Shown here: piece by piece, positions 7,738 to 17,216 of the stretch | Position numbering within the stretch: the first letter of the stretch is position 1 | How the letters are laid out: the number at the start of each line of letters is the position of its first letter | DNA from: Chitinophaga lutea | Lineage (GTDB): Bacteria; Bacteroidota; Bacteroidia; Chitinophagales; Chitinophagaceae | Length of the DNA stretch: 64,000 nt | Direction of reading: 5' to 3' | Assembly (NCBI RefSeq): GCF_003813775.1 | Contig: NZ_RPDH01000003.1 | Span: forward strand, 558,001-622,000 | Position numbers and translations under genes: made by a program | The notes under the pieces: generated by a model | Seen by the model: only the letters and a program-made list of their open reading frames with translations | What the model was told of the DNA's origin: nothing | Database searches by the model: none

Positions 7738-9553
7738 TGCTGCGTGTTTTCAGTTTATGCAGCAGCTGCCGGCTCGTCAATTCCCATTCTTCGGTGGTGT
7801 ATGCATGATTGAGGGCCTGCCGGATGTGGATGTCCGTCGTTTTTTTGAGGCCTTCCTTCGGGTGAGGGGAGGCCATTACGCCGCGTTTCACCTGAATCTC
7901 CGCGGCTCTTTGCCCCAGTTCGTATTTACAGAAATTTTTAATGTCGTCTTCGGTCACGATGCGGTCGCGCGTCATGAGGGCGTATTTGTACGCCTGCAGC
8001 AGGTTACCCTGGTCGGCTGCTTTCCGTGCGCCGAAGGGCCGGGTCAGCAGCAGTAACGATTCCGCGCGCACGCCCGCGCCTTCGAACTGCACCAGGGGCA
8101 GGCCGCTGCGGAGCTGGTGGGCGGCTTCGCTTTGCGTGGTCCAGTAATCGAGGTACATCACTTCGGTGGGGTGCTGCGGTTTCACGATCACGTAGCGGGT
8201 GGATTCCGTCATGTCCGTCAAACTGTGCCGGGCTTTCTGTTCCACCAGCGCGATGTTCTGCTGGAGGCTCTGCAGCACGTCCGTCAGGAAGTCGTAACCG
8301 TATGCGGAGAACGCCGCGCTTTCGTCGCGCAACAGTTCGAACAGGTACGTGATCATTTCGCGGGCGTTGCGGCTGTCGAACCGCTCTGCGCCGCCGTGCC
8401 GCACGGAATAAGCATCCTGGCCCTGCGTTTCGCTTTCGTTGTACGAAACGGGATGGTAATGTTTGCCCCGGCTGTCGGTCAGCTGCTGCACACTCAGGAA
8501 AAATTCGTGCGGCTCGGGTTTGACGGGGATGATGTTGCCGATGCCTTTAAAGCGGTGTTTGATTTTGTGGAGGCGGCGGTTCACGACGGGGAAGGCGTTG
8601 GTGTACACTTCCATATTGTCGAGCAGCGGTTGCTGGATGGCCGCCGGGAATGTGAGCTGTAGCCACAGCACCGGATCCTGCAGCCGGCCGAGGTCCTGCG
8701 CGCCGAACACTTTTTCGAACGGCGCGGGATAACGCAGTTTTTCGTGCTCATGCGGGCGGATGGACAGGGTGAGGAAATGGTCCTGGTAGTATTCCATCAC
8801 ATCGCGCACCAGCACGGGCATGATATCGAATGCCAGCGTTTTGTTCAGCGTGCCCTGGGCCGGTTGCAGCGCGTCGGCATCGTAAGGGAAACCGCCGGTG
8901 AGCGGGATGCTGTGCCCGTTGATGGCGGCATCGCAGAGCGCCAGCAGTTTATACCATTCATGATCGAACGCAAAGTGCGGCCAGTTGAAATACAAAGGGA
9001 ACTGTTCCAGCGCCGTAATGCCCGGATGGATGCGGATGCCGAGCCACAGTGTTTGCGGCGGCAGGTAAGCGCCGCCCGCTGCGGCCGCCTGTAATATTTT
9101 TCCGCGCTGTGGATCATAGTGATAGAGGCGGTTGCCGGTAGCCATGTAAAGCACTGCCGCATCGTGCGCCTGCACGGGCACGGCGGGCGTGAAGAACACT
9201 TCCTGTCCGGGTGTATTGCCTGCCGCCTGTTTGCGCGGGCTATAGATAAAATGTTTCTGATCGGATAAAAGCTCCGTTGCATCCGCCGGGTAGGCCTGCA
9301 TAAGCGCATGGGCGGGCAGGGGCGTGGTGAGCAGGTCCGGCGTGAGCAGGGCCGCCAGTTTGTTGAGCAGGCGGTTTTCCGTATTGCGCAGGTCGTTGGC
9401 GAGATTGTACAGCTCGCCGCTCAACGCCTCTATCAGCAGCCGCACCATGGGATCCAGCTCCGCGGCGGAACGGATGCCCCAGAAGTCGGCCGCGCTTTGC
9501 AGCAGCCGCGCCTTGATGTCTTCCTTCGAAGTGTAATGTACCGGGTATTGCAT
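7703..9553 (-). CDS. tssF: T6SS baseplate protein TssF (VasA-like)
   Basis: A 616-aa protein of typical TssF length. TssF forms the wedge core with TssG. Family features are an N-terminal helical region in which the protein folds around partner proteins (SAADFWGIRSAAELDPMVRL, then ALSGELYNLANDLRNTENRL), the PDLLTTPLPAHALMQAYP segment, and a C-terminal domain with RIVTEDDIKNFCKYELG. It lies six bases downstream of tssE on the same strand, so tssE-tssF is a two-gene leftward operon facing tssK. Confidence 0.88.
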   Translation of the reverse strand: MQYPVHYTSKEDIKARLLQSAADFWGIRSAAELDPMVRLLIEALSGELYNLANDLRNTENRLLNKLAALLTPDLLTTPLPAHALMQAYPADATELLSDQKHFIYSPRKQAAGNTPGQEVFFTPAVPVQAHDAAVLYMATGNRLYHYDPQRGKILQAAAAGGAYLPPQTLWLGIRIHPGITALEQFPLYFNWPHFAFDHEWYKLLALCDAAINGHSIPLTGGFPYDADALQPAQGTLNKTLAFDIMPVLVRDVMEYYQDHFLTLSIRPHEHEKLRYPAPFEKVFGAQDLGRLQDPVLWLQLTFPAAIQQPLLDNMEVYTNAFPVVNRRLHKIKHRFKGIGNIIPVKPEPHEFFLSVQQLTDSRGKHYHPVSYNESETQGQDAYSVRHGGAERFDSRNAREMITYLFELLRDESAAFSAYGYDFLTDVLQSLQQNIALVEQKARHSLTDMTESTRYVIVKPQHPTEVMYLDYWTTQSEAAHQLRSGLPLVQFEGAGVRAESLLLLTRPFGARKAADQGNLLQAYKYALMTRDRIVTEDDIKNFCKYELGQRAAEIQVKRGVMASPHPKEGLKKTTDIHIRQALNHAYTTEEWELTSRQLLHKLKTRSSILTHYRLILQ

Positions 9554-9558
9554 AACCT

Positions 9559-9996
9559 TTATTCAGATGATAACGGGCTCAGGAACAAAGCCGTTGCAAA
9601 TACATAATTTTCGCCGGTGGCCGTGAGCCGGCCTGTCACCGTAATATCGACCTTCTTTTTGATCTCCGTCATCCGCCGCAGGGGGAACACCTTCTCCACG
9701 TCGGACACGTTGATGAATGCGTCCACTTCGTACAGCCGCTTCTCCTGGTCCCGCACGGCGCGTTTCACCGACTGGCTCATTTTGTCTTCCCACATCGCCT
9801 GGTTCACGATCAGCTCGAAGTCGAGCTCCCACACCTCGCAACCGAACGCCGGATTGAAGCGGTGCTCGCCGAAGCGGGAAAAAATGATCAACTCGATATG
9901 CTGACTGATGGAGATGCCCGCATCGCAGGTTTCCAGGGGCTGGTTGGAAAACAAACGGGAGAAGTTGAAAGGTTTTTTATAGAACGAGGTACTCAT
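9559..9996 (-). CDS. tssE: T6SS baseplate protein TssE (gp25-like)
   Basis: A 145-aa protein of the gp25/GPW lysozyme-like family that starts sheath assembly in the baseplate. It has the segment ISISQHIELIIFSRFGEHRF followed by NPAFGCEVWELDF, which matches the gp25 pattern (N-P-x-F-G and the E-W-x-x-D/L region). The C-terminal end has IKKKVDITVTGRL and a terminal strand. It starts divergently from the tssO-tssC operon, and a -7 match (TAGTTTTG on the minus strand) lies just upstream. Confidence 0.87.
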   Translation of the reverse strand: MSTSFYKKPFNFSRLFSNQPLETCDAGISISQHIELIIFSRFGEHRFNPAFGCEVWELDFELIVNQAMWEDKMSQSVKRAVRDQEKRLYEVDAFINVSDVEKVFPLRRMTEIKKKVDITVTGRLTATGENYVFATALFLSPLSSE

Positions 9997-10018
9997 GGCT
10001 GCCGGTTAACGTCACTAT

Positions 10019-10026
10019 CAAAACTA
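10019..10026 (-). promoter_or_regulatory. Candidate -7 element for tssE-tssF
   Basis: On the minus strand the sequence TAGTTTTG matches the Bacteroidota -7 consensus TAnnTTTG and lies 23-30 bases before the tssE ATG. No clear TTTG -33 box is visible at the expected distance, so this is a partial match. Confidence 0.4.
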
Positions 10027-10266
10027 AATAAATTCGCGATAAATTCATTTTCCAGCATAATATTTGTTTGTATATTCGCTCGACGGGTTTTCACATATAT
10101 CCTCGAAATAATATGTGGTAAACCTTTGCAGAAGAGCCCCGGCGTAAACAGAAGAATTGTTAGTAACCAGAGAAGAACCATTATTTTATTAATACATAAA
10201 CGTTGTAGTATAACCCGGTTACCCAAAATATGTGACCGTATCTAAAGCCTGAAACCATGGATCCGT

Positions 10267-10782
10267 ATGAAGCCGATCAATCAGCATGAACTGAACAAGG
10301 GGTATTTTAATTTCATTGCTTATTTCGTTGCGCTGATATTGCTCGTGGTGGTGTGTGTGGCCTGTTTTTTTTCGGCCAACCGTCATGAACTGAAGCTGCT
10401 GGCGGAAGAAGTGCGGCGTTACGACCAGCTGGCGTACCAGCGGGAGGAGGTGGCTGCGCGCTTCGACCAGATGCTGTTCAAGCTGCGGGCATTCAGCCAG
10501 TATGTGAACGCCGACGCGCAGGTGCTGAGCAACCAGGCGCTGCTGATCAACGGCGTACAATCCGAAAATAACCGCGTGCGCGGCCTGCTGGAGGAGAACG
10601 CCGGCGACGGGGCGGCGCCCGGCAGTGAACTGTATCAGAAAATGACGCGCCACGTGGTGGTGCTGGCCGGTTTGAAAGACTCCCTTTCGCAAACCCGCTT
10701 CAGCTCCGAAAGCCTCCGCCAGCAGCTCGATGCATGCAGCAAGGCCACCCGTAAAGCCGTGAACAACCTCAACCGATTTTAA
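10267..10782 (+). CDS. tssO: T6SSiii inner-membrane protein, TssO-like
   Basis: A 171-aa protein with a cytoplasmic N-terminal tail (MKPINQHELNKGYFNFI), one transmembrane helix at about residues 15-38 (AYFVALILLVVVCVACFFSA) and a periplasmic helical domain with coiled-coil character. This is the layout of TssO, a component of the Bacteroidota TssNQOPR membrane complex, and its place right before TssP and TssR agrees. It heads the large rightward operon. The next gene has the same architecture, so the split of the names TssO and TssQ between them is uncertain. Confidence 0.65.
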   Translation: MKPINQHELNKGYFNFIAYFVALILLVVVCVACFFSANRHELKLLAEEVRRYDQLAYQREEVAARFDQMLFKLRAFSQYVNADAQVLSNQALLINGVQSENNRVRGLLEENAGDGAAPGSELYQKMTRHVVVLAGLKDSLSQTRFSSESLRQQLDACSKATRKAVNNLNRF

Positions 10783-10800
10783 GCCCGATAGCGATACCAT

Positions 10801-11304
10801 ATGGCCCATTTAAGTATTAAGGAAAGACAGGAACAATTCCTGTTCCTGCTGGTGCTCACCCTCGTTGCCGTCAGCCTTCTCAGCTGGCTGCTCTTCGGCA
10901 CGCGCGATTTACGCACCGGCGCCATCAAGGAAAAACTGGCACAAAGAATGCAGGAAGAACAACAGTTCGCCCGCGTAGTAGACGAAGTGCAACCCGTAGT
11001 GGATTCTACCTACAAAAGAATCATGGAATTTGACCCCGGCGTTACCGCGCTGTTCCTGGAGTCCGACATCCTCAACGCCATCGGCAGCGTGAAAGCGGCT
11101 TACCAGCGAAGGGCGCACGACCTGAAATACAAAACCTTCAACCAGGAAGCGCAATTACTCGAAATACTGTTTTACGATAAAAAGGAACTGCGCGGCAATT
11201 ACCGCAACATCAAAAAGCTGCAGGACGACCTGGACCAGTGTAAACTGTCGCAGCGCGGCATCCAGGAAGCGATCCTGAACCGCAACCGGAATCAGCCCAA
11301 CTAA
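10801..11304 (+). CDS. T6SSiii inner-membrane protein, second TssO/TssQ-type anchor
   Basis: A 167-aa protein with a cytoplasmic N terminus (MAHLSIKERQEQF), a transmembrane helix at about 13-33 (LFLLVLTLVAVSLLSWLLFG) and a periplasmic helical region with long charged coiled coil. It looks like a paralogue or partner of the preceding protein and starts 18 bases after it. The known Bacteroidota complex has five parts (N, Q, O, P, R). This gene probably fills the remaining place, but known TssQ is a lipoprotein and no lipobox is present here. Confidence 0.6.
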   Translation: MAHLSIKERQEQFLFLLVLTLVAVSLLSWLLFGTRDLRTGAIKEKLAQRMQEEQQFARVVDEVQPVVDSTYKRIMEFDPGVTALFLESDILNAIGSVKAAYQRRAHDLKYKTFNQEAQLLEILFYDKKELRGNYRNIKKLQDDLDQCKLSQRGIQEAILNRNRNQPN

Positions 11305-11331
11305 GCACCTAAAGACGAACATATTCTATCA

Positions 11332-12252
11332 ATGGAAGGAACCACCAGGAATAACGCCATCCGCTCGGACAACCGCAACCGGGTTTATCTTTATATCGCA
11401 CTGGCCGTGCTTTTGCTGGCCGTGGTATTTCTGCTGATCAAACTTTTCTTCAGCAACCCGCAGATCAATGCCCACCTGCTGAAGAACGAGATTTTCCTCA
11501 ACGAAAACCTGGTATATACGGATAATACGCCCGGGGCCAGCAAATGGAGCTGGGAGTTCGGCGACGGCAACAAATCGAAAGAACAGAGCGGGTATTACCG
11601 GTTCAGGGAAGCCGGCACCTACCTCGTGCGCCTCACGGTAGACGGCGATATGCAGCAGCAGTTCGCGGTAGTGGTGAAAGATACGGTGCCACTGGTGCTG
11701 GCCGACAGCATCCGGATTTCCGGGCCCACCGCCGGCGTTACCGGCATGCAGCTGCGCCTCGAGGCAGAAGGCGACGCCAATATTTTCGAATGGGCCTTCG
11801 GTGAAACCGGCCGCGTGGACGTAAAAGGCCGCAACGCCTATTACACCTACCGCATGCCCGGGCGTTACACCGTTACGCTGCGCACAGACAAAAGCACCGT
11901 GCCCGTGTATTACGTGCTCAACATCACCGAACCGCTGACCGACATCGGGCTGGTAGACCCCAATGCAGGCGGGCAGGCGCTGATGGACGATTTTAAAACA
12001 CGCCTGCAGGCCATCGCCAACGGCGCGAATTTTAATACGCATTATTATTACCTCGTCAGGAAATACCTCTGTAACGGGGAAAAAACGACAGCCCAGGCGG
12101 AAGATGAAACAGGAAGGAAGAACACCGATTTTTATTCCTACTGCATCGGCCTCACGTTCAGTAAAAACGTGGTGATCGATGAAGTGAGCCTCACCCTTTC
12201 GCCTTCCAAATGCGTAAGCCTGGTGCAGGTAAAGCAGCACCGCCGGTCTTAA
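11332..12252 (+). CDS. tssP: T6SSiii membrane-complex protein TssP (PKD domain)
   Basis: A 306-aa protein with one N-terminal transmembrane helix (about 20-42, YIALAVLLLAVVFLLIKLFF) and a periplasmic region. Residues about 60-105 form a clear PKD-like Ig domain (WSWEFGDGNKSKEQ, then FREAGTYLVRLTVDG). A second, degenerate PKD-like unit follows (FEWAFGETGRVD, then YRMPGRYTVTL). TssP is one of the five membrane-complex parts unique to Bacteroidota T6SS. The gene sits between the anchor genes and tssR, with short spacing throughout. Confidence 0.75.
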   Translation: MEGTTRNNAIRSDNRNRVYLYIALAVLLLAVVFLLIKLFFSNPQINAHLLKNEIFLNENLVYTDNTPGASKWSWEFGDGNKSKEQSGYYRFREAGTYLVRLTVDGDMQQQFAVVVKDTVPLVLADSIRISGPTAGVTGMQLRLEAEGDANIFEWAFGETGRVDVKGRNAYYTYRMPGRYTVTLRTDKSTVPVYYVLNITEPLTDIGLVDPNAGGQALMDDFKTRLQAIANGANFNTHYYYLVRKYLCNGEKTTAQAEDETGRKNTDFYSYCIGLTFSKNVVIDEVSLTLSPSKCVSLVQVKQHRRS

Positions 12253-12273
12253 CATCTAAACAGCCTATAAGCG

Positions 12274-14697
12274 ATGAGAGGAGTATTCATTTTGTTATCC
12301 GTAGTATGCAGCCTTCCCCTGAAGGCACAGTTCTATGCCGGCAAGCGCATAGCCAAAATGCCGTCCAACTTCCGGTACCCGACCCCGCAGACCAAAGACC
12401 CCTCCGGCAAAAACGAATCGACCGCCTGGATCGTATTCTCCGACCGGGAAGACAGTTATACCACTACCACGCCTGGCGGCTCGCTGGTATTCAAAAAGCT
12501 GAACTTCATGCAGCCCTTTTTTGTCAGCGATGAAAAAGAAGGATATCTGCGCCTGGTGAAATACGATCCCTCCATCCTCAAAGGCACCAAGGTGCAGGAC
12601 AAGCGCAAGGCCGTGAGTTATGGCTGGGTGGCGCGCAACAAGGTGCTCATGTGGCAGAAGGCGCTTACCGACGAACGGACCAACTTCCCCATCAAAGCCG
12701 TTACCATCATCAACGGCGGCGACCCTATCGCGCGGCCTGAATTTTACTTCAGCCACGATTCCGTGGTGGTGTTCAATTCTCCCGAACTGCAGGTGCCTTC
12801 CAGGGAAAAATTGAAGCTGCACGACCTCGTGTACATTTATAAATTTTCCGAAGACGGCCGCAAAGCCCTGGTAGGCCATGCCAGCCAGCTGACGGCAGAC
12901 AGCGCCGCCGCCGTGATGGCGGGCTGGGTATCGGCCGATGCCGTGCACCTCTGGGGCAGCCGGCTGTATGTGGGCACCAGCCGCGTATCCGGGCACGATG
13001 AAGACTCCGCCGCGGCGCGGTATCTCAGCGGCAAACTCACGCCCCAGAAAACCACCGGCGGCAATTTCGAATACGACCCGCTGCTGCCCGTGGGCAACCC
13101 CGTATTCCGCGCCATTCCCGTGATGCAGCACAAAGGGCTGGGCGTCAAAACGCATCCGTTCTTTTCTTCCGTGGCCAATAATGTGTTCGACAAATCGTCC
13201 AACACCGTCATCAATATCAAAGGCACCCGCATCGACTACAACAACTACCTGCGCCTGCGCCGCTTCGGCAACCGTGTGAACGTGATGTTTGTGGTGGATG
13301 GGGGCAGTCCCATGAAAAATTACCTGCCCGGCATTACCAATACCATCCAGAATTTCGCCGACGTGTTCGGCAAAAAATCTTTTGCCGGTTACGAATACCG
13401 CTTCGGGGCGGTGGTGTACCGCGGCGCCGACGGGTGTTACCAGAACAAGGGGATGAACACCTTCGAGCCGACCGGTAACTACAGCCGCATCGTGGATTTC
13501 ATCAACAAGCAGGCCGCCATTACGCAGCAGTGCGCCGGTACCGTCACCGACCAGCCATATTACGAAGGTTTGCAGGCCGCCATCAACGTGCTGAAGAAAT
13601 ACCCCATGCAAACCAATATCATCATCGTGGCCGGCAGCACGGGCAATATCAAGGGCACGTCGCTTACGGCCGAGCCCCAGCTCATCCGCGGGCTGGTGGA
13701 AACAGATGCGCGCATGCTGGTGTTCCAGGTGTATAACAAGTTCGATCCTGCTTTCAATAACTTCGTGCTCGAATCGCGCGAGCTGCTCGAGAAAGCCGCG
13801 CAGCAGCAGGCCGAAAGCAAGAAGCTGCGGATGGTGAAAGGCGAGGGCCTCGCCGTGACGCAGCAGTTCAACACGGCTTACACCGATTCCGTTTCATATT
13901 ATCTCAACTACCCCGAAGGCAGCCTCATTCCCGGTGCCATCGTGTTCCCCGGCAGGGGCGCGGTGAAAACCAACCGCGAAATGATGGTGGCCCTCAACCG
14001 CTTCCTGCAGGAAGTGTATACAGACAACCGGCAGATCATCACCTCGCTCGACAGTGTGTTCATGACCTCCGGCCGCCTGCGCGAAAAGATCACCGAGCCC
14101 GTGATGAACAGCATCAACCAGCCCGGCGTCAGCATCCCGCGCGACTTCGGCGAGCACCTGCCCCATAACGCCTTCAAATATTATTTCGACGTGAACGTGA
14201 AGGAGGGCATCACCGATAACGGCGCGCCCGTGCAGTTCGCCATTATGCTCAGCCATGATGAAATGCTGCAGCTCACTGATCTCTTATCGCGCCTCGCTGG
14301 CGATAATCTGCAACAGGATGGGAAAAATTTCCGCAAACTGTTGTTTAAAAGTTACGTGGCTTACGGCGCTACCCAATGGAAAGGCGCCCATACCAAAGCC
14401 ACCATCAAAAACATGAAGCTGCCCCAATACCTGGAAAGCGCTACCGGTATGCCGGTAGACCTGGGCCCGCTGAACGGGCAAACCGTGAAGGGCATCCGCA
14501 ACGGCATGCAGCAGGGGGAGTTTGAAGAGCTGGTGGCGTACCTCCGCCGCTGCAACCAGGTGCTGAAAGTGCAGCTGCAGACCGGCGACTATTTTATTTC
14601 CAACGGAAGGCCGTATTTCTATATCGTTCAGAACGACTGGAAGTATGGTGGCAATCAACCCGTACCCACGGTGGCCGCCGCAAAAGAAAACGAATGA
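12274..14697 (+). CDS. tssR: T6SSiii periplasmic protein TssR
   Basis: An 807-aa exported protein with a Sec signal peptide (RGVFILLSVVCSLPLKAQ). Family length and domain order match TssR: two or more SH3-like parts in the first half (YGWVARNKVLMWQ and AGWVSADAVHLWG are paired repeats), then a vWA-like domain at about 335-500 opening with NVMFVVDGGSPMKNY. The metal-site motif is degenerate (D-G-G-S in place of D-x-S-x-S). TssR is the large periplasmic part of the TssNQOPR complex. Its stop overlaps the clpV start (ATGA), so the two are translationally coupled. Confidence 0.83.
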   Translation: MRGVFILLSVVCSLPLKAQFYAGKRIAKMPSNFRYPTPQTKDPSGKNESTAWIVFSDREDSYTTTTPGGSLVFKKLNFMQPFFVSDEKEGYLRLVKYDPSILKGTKVQDKRKAVSYGWVARNKVLMWQKALTDERTNFPIKAVTIINGGDPIARPEFYFSHDSVVVFNSPELQVPSREKLKLHDLVYIYKFSEDGRKALVGHASQLTADSAAAVMAGWVSADAVHLWGSRLYVGTSRVSGHDEDSAAARYLSGKLTPQKTTGGNFEYDPLLPVGNPVFRAIPVMQHKGLGVKTHPFFSSVANNVFDKSSNTVINIKGTRIDYNNYLRLRRFGNRVNVMFVVDGGSPMKNYLPGITNTIQNFADVFGKKSFAGYEYRFGAVVYRGADGCYQNKGMNTFEPTGNYSRIVDFINKQAAITQQCAGTVTDQPYYEGLQAAINVLKKYPMQTNIIIVAGSTGNIKGTSLTAEPQLIRGLVETDARMLVFQVYNKFDPAFNNFVLESRELLEKAAQQQAESKKLRMVKGEGLAVTQQFNTAYTDSVSYYLNYPEGSLIPGAIVFPGRGAVKTNREMMVALNRFLQEVYTDNRQIITSLDSVFMTSGRLREKITEPVMNSINQPGVSIPRDFGEHLPHNAFKYYFDVNVKEGITDNGAPVQFAIMLSHDEMLQLTDLLSRLAGDNLQQDGKNFRKLLFKSYVAYGATQWKGAHTKATIKNMKLPQYLESATGMPVDLGPLNGQTVKGIRNGMQQGEFEELVAYLRRCNQVLKVQLQTGDYFISNGRPYFYIVQNDWKYGGNQPVPTVAAAKENE

Positions 14698-17129
14698 CCA
14701 TGAACTTTCTGAACCTCAGTGAATCCGTAAAACATGCCATGCACGTGGCGCAGTCGCTGGCCCGCGAACGCAGGCACGCCAGTTATGGCCCGCCGCACCT
14801 GCTGGCCGGGCTGCTGCATAAAGAAACCGGGTTGCGCCCTTTCCTGCAGGCTATCGACAAAGATGCCGGCTACCTGCAGGAGTGGGCCGAAGTAAGGCTC
14901 GATGAATATCCCAATGTGCATGCCCTGTCGGCCGACGTGAACGGCACCCCTGAAGTGACCGATGTGCTGGAAGAAGCCGACGACGTACGGCTGAAGATGG
15001 GGCTGGACCTGATCACGCCCGTATGCGTGCTCACTGCGCTCAGCAAGCCCAACATCGGTTTCCCGGCCGACCAGATGAAGTCTTTCCCCCTGAAGGAGCG
15101 CGAGCTCATCAGCGCTTACCTCAGCGAACCGCCGCCGCTGCATACCAATGGCCACGCGAAGGAGCCCGCCGAAGAAACGCGCGGCGCCGGGGCGCTGGCG
15201 AAGTACTGCATCGACAGAACGGCCGAAGCCCGCAACGGCCAGCAGGATCCCATCATCGGCCGGGATATGGAGCTGCGCATGGTGATGGAGGTGCTCTGCC
15301 GCCGTTCCAAGCCGAATGTGATCATCACCGGCGATGCCGGCGTGGGCAAAACCGCGCTGGTAGACGGGCTGGCGCAGCAGATCGTGAACGGCGACGCGCC
15401 GGCCGTGCTCAAAGATGCCGCCATCATGGAGCTCGACACCGGCAGCCTCATCGCAGGCGCTTCCTATAAAGGAGAAATCGAAGACCGCCTTAAAAGCATT
15501 ATCGCCGACATCAAACGATCCGGCAAGGTGATACTCTTTATTGATGAAATTCACAGTCTGCTCGACCCCAAGGGCTCCATCGGCAGCGGGGCGGGCAACC
15601 TGCTCAAACCCGAGCTGGCGCGTGGCGACATCACCGTGATCGGCGCCACCACCATCGAAGAATACCGCAAGCTCATAGAGCCAGAAAAAGCCTTCAGCCG
15701 CCGCTTCGAGGTGGTGCAGGTGCCCGAGCCCGACGACGCTACGGCTGCGCGGATGCTGCACTGCCAGCTGGCGCTGTACGAGCGGCACCACCAGCTCAAG
15801 GTACAGGAAGGCACGGTGGAAGAATGTGTGCGCCTGGCGAGGCGGTACATGAAAGACCGGCGGCTGCCAGATGCCGCGTTCGATTTGCTCGACCGGACCA
15901 TGGCCGCCATCAAGATGATGAACGACACTTCCGTGCGTGAGCTCGAAGAGCTGCGCCGGCAGGTGGAGGAGGAAAGCGACCTCGAACGCGTGCACGATAA
16001 TTTCCGGCGGCGCCTGAGCCCGGTGTTGCTGGGCCGCCTCGATGCGCCGCCCCCGGACGGCGATATCACCAAAGCCTACCTCGAAGAAACGCTGGAGCAG
16101 CTGCGGGCATTGGCCGCCGTCACGATCGAAGAAGCCGGGCGGCAGGATGCGGCCGCGGTGATCTCTTTCAAAACCGGCATCCCCATCGGCAAGATACAGG
16201 CCGGCGAGAAGGAGAAACTGATGAACATGGAAGCCCACCTCAAACAACGCGTGGTGGGGCAGGACCATGCCCTGAAAGCCCTTTCCGCCGCCATTCTCGA
16301 ATCGCGGAGCGGGCTGGGGAAGAAGGGGCAGCCCATCGGGTCGTTCTTCCTGCTGGGGCCTACCGGTACCGGCAAAACGGAGCTGGCCAAATCGATCGCC
16401 GAATTTTTGTTCAACGACGAAAAGGCGATGATCCGGTTCGATATGAGCGAGTTCAAGGAAGAGCATTCCGCCGCGTTGCTGTATGGCGCGCCGCCGGGCT
16501 ATGTGGGGTACGAGGAAGGCGGCCTGCTGGTGAACAAGATACGGCAACAGCCGTACGCCGTACTGTTGTTTGACGAGATCGAAAAGGCCCATCCCTCCGT
16601 ATTCGATATTTTCCTGCAGATCATGGACGAAGGCATCATCCACGACAGGCTGGGGAAGGAGGGCGATTTTTCCAACGCGCTCATCCTGTTCACCTCCAAC
16701 ATCGGCAGCGAGTGGATCTCCGAGCAGTTTGGCCAGGGGCGGATGCCGGAGCCGGCGCAGCTGATGGAGCTGATGACGCGGCACTTCCGGCCCGAGTTCC
16801 TCGCCCGTTTATCCGAGATCGTGCCGTTTGGCCCTATTACGGAAGACAATGTGGTGAAGATCTTCGACATCCAGCTGAAGAGCCTGCTGGAGGCATTGGC
16901 GCGGCAGCACATCACGCTGGAGATATCCGGTGAGGCGCGTCGGGCCCTGGCCCTGAGCGGGTTTACGCCCCGGTATGGCGCGCGGCAGATCACCGGCGTG
17001 ATACGGAACAAACTGCGAAGGCCCATTTCGCGGCACATCATCGCCGGGGAACTGGGGGCGGGGCAGACCATCTCCGTAAGCCTCGGCGAGGGCTCCGGAG
17101 AGCTGAGCTGGCACATCGGACCGGATTGA
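14694..17129 (+). CDS. clpV: T6SS sheath-disassembly ATPase ClpV (TssH)
   Basis: An 811-aa Hsp100 protein that recycles contracted TssB/TssC sheath. An N-terminal Clp repeat domain (about 1-145, SYGPPHLLAGLLHKETG) is followed by two AAA+ modules. Walker A motifs are GDAGVGKT (213-220) and GPTGTGKT (555-562), and Walker B motifs are KVILFIDEIH and YAVLLFDEIEKAHPSVFD. The ATG at 14694 overlaps the tssR stop. A second in-frame ATG at 14700 is also possible. Many long minus-strand reading frames opposite this gene are shadows of its GC-rich codons. Confidence 0.93.
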   Translation: MTMNFLNLSESVKHAMHVAQSLARERRHASYGPPHLLAGLLHKETGLRPFLQAIDKDAGYLQEWAEVRLDEYPNVHALSADVNGTPEVTDVLEEADDVRLKMGLDLITPVCVLTALSKPNIGFPADQMKSFPLKERELISAYLSEPPPLHTNGHAKEPAEETRGAGALAKYCIDRTAEARNGQQDPIIGRDMELRMVMEVLCRRSKPNVIITGDAGVGKTALVDGLAQQIVNGDAPAVLKDAAIMELDTGSLIAGASYKGEIEDRLKSIIADIKRSGKVILFIDEIHSLLDPKGSIGSGAGNLLKPELARGDITVIGATTIEEYRKLIEPEKAFSRRFEVVQVPEPDDATAARMLHCQLALYERHHQLKVQEGTVEECVRLARRYMKDRRLPDAAFDLLDRTMAAIKMMNDTSVRELEELRRQVEEESDLERVHDNFRRRLSPVLLGRLDAPPPDGDITKAYLEETLEQLRALAAVTIEEAGRQDAAAVISFKTGIPIGKIQAGEKEKLMNMEAHLKQRVVGQDHALKALSAAILESRSGLGKKGQPIGSFFLLGPTGTGKTELAKSIAEFLFNDEKAMIRFDMSEFKEEHSAALLYGAPPGYVGYEEGGLLVNKIRQQPYAVLLFDEIEKAHPSVFDIFLQIMDEGIIHDRLGKEGDFSNALILFTSNIGSEWISEQFGQGRMPEPAQLMELMTRHFRPEFLARLSEIVPFGPITEDNVVKIFDIQLKSLLEALARQHITLEISGEARRALALSGFTPRYGARQITGVIRNKLRRPISRHIIAGELGAGQTISVSLGEGSGELSWHIGPD

Positions 17130-17142
17130 AAAATTTAATATT

Positions 17143-17172
17143 GAATTGGCGTAAAAGCCTTATTTTTATAAT
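17143..17172 (+). promoter_or_regulatory. Possible promoter for tssB-tssC
   Basis: A TTG at 17143 is followed, after about 17 bases, by TATTTTTA, which is close to TAnnTTTG. It lies in the 87-base gap before tssB. Separate expression of the abundant sheath genes is plausible, but the match is imperfect. Confidence 0.35.
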
Positions 17173-17216
17173 ACCCGAACAGTTGTTAATCTATCATCTC
17201 ATAAAAAGTCTCAGAT

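Noticed and set aside
9993..10226. A 77-aa minus-strand frame with a hydrophobic segment upstream of tssE
   Set aside because: It overlaps the divergent promoter region and the tssE start and has no family or ribosome-site support. The hydrophobic part comes from A/T-rich codons.
12295..13611. A 438-aa minus-strand reading frame opposite tssR
   Set aside because: Same type of shadow frame. The plus-strand tssR has a signal peptide and domain order that explain this stretch.
14655..16784. A 709-aa minus-strand reading frame opposite clpV
   Set aside because: It has His/Gln/Arg-rich low-complexity sequence typical of the reverse of GC-rich codons, no recognisable motif, and lies fully over a firm clpV gene.
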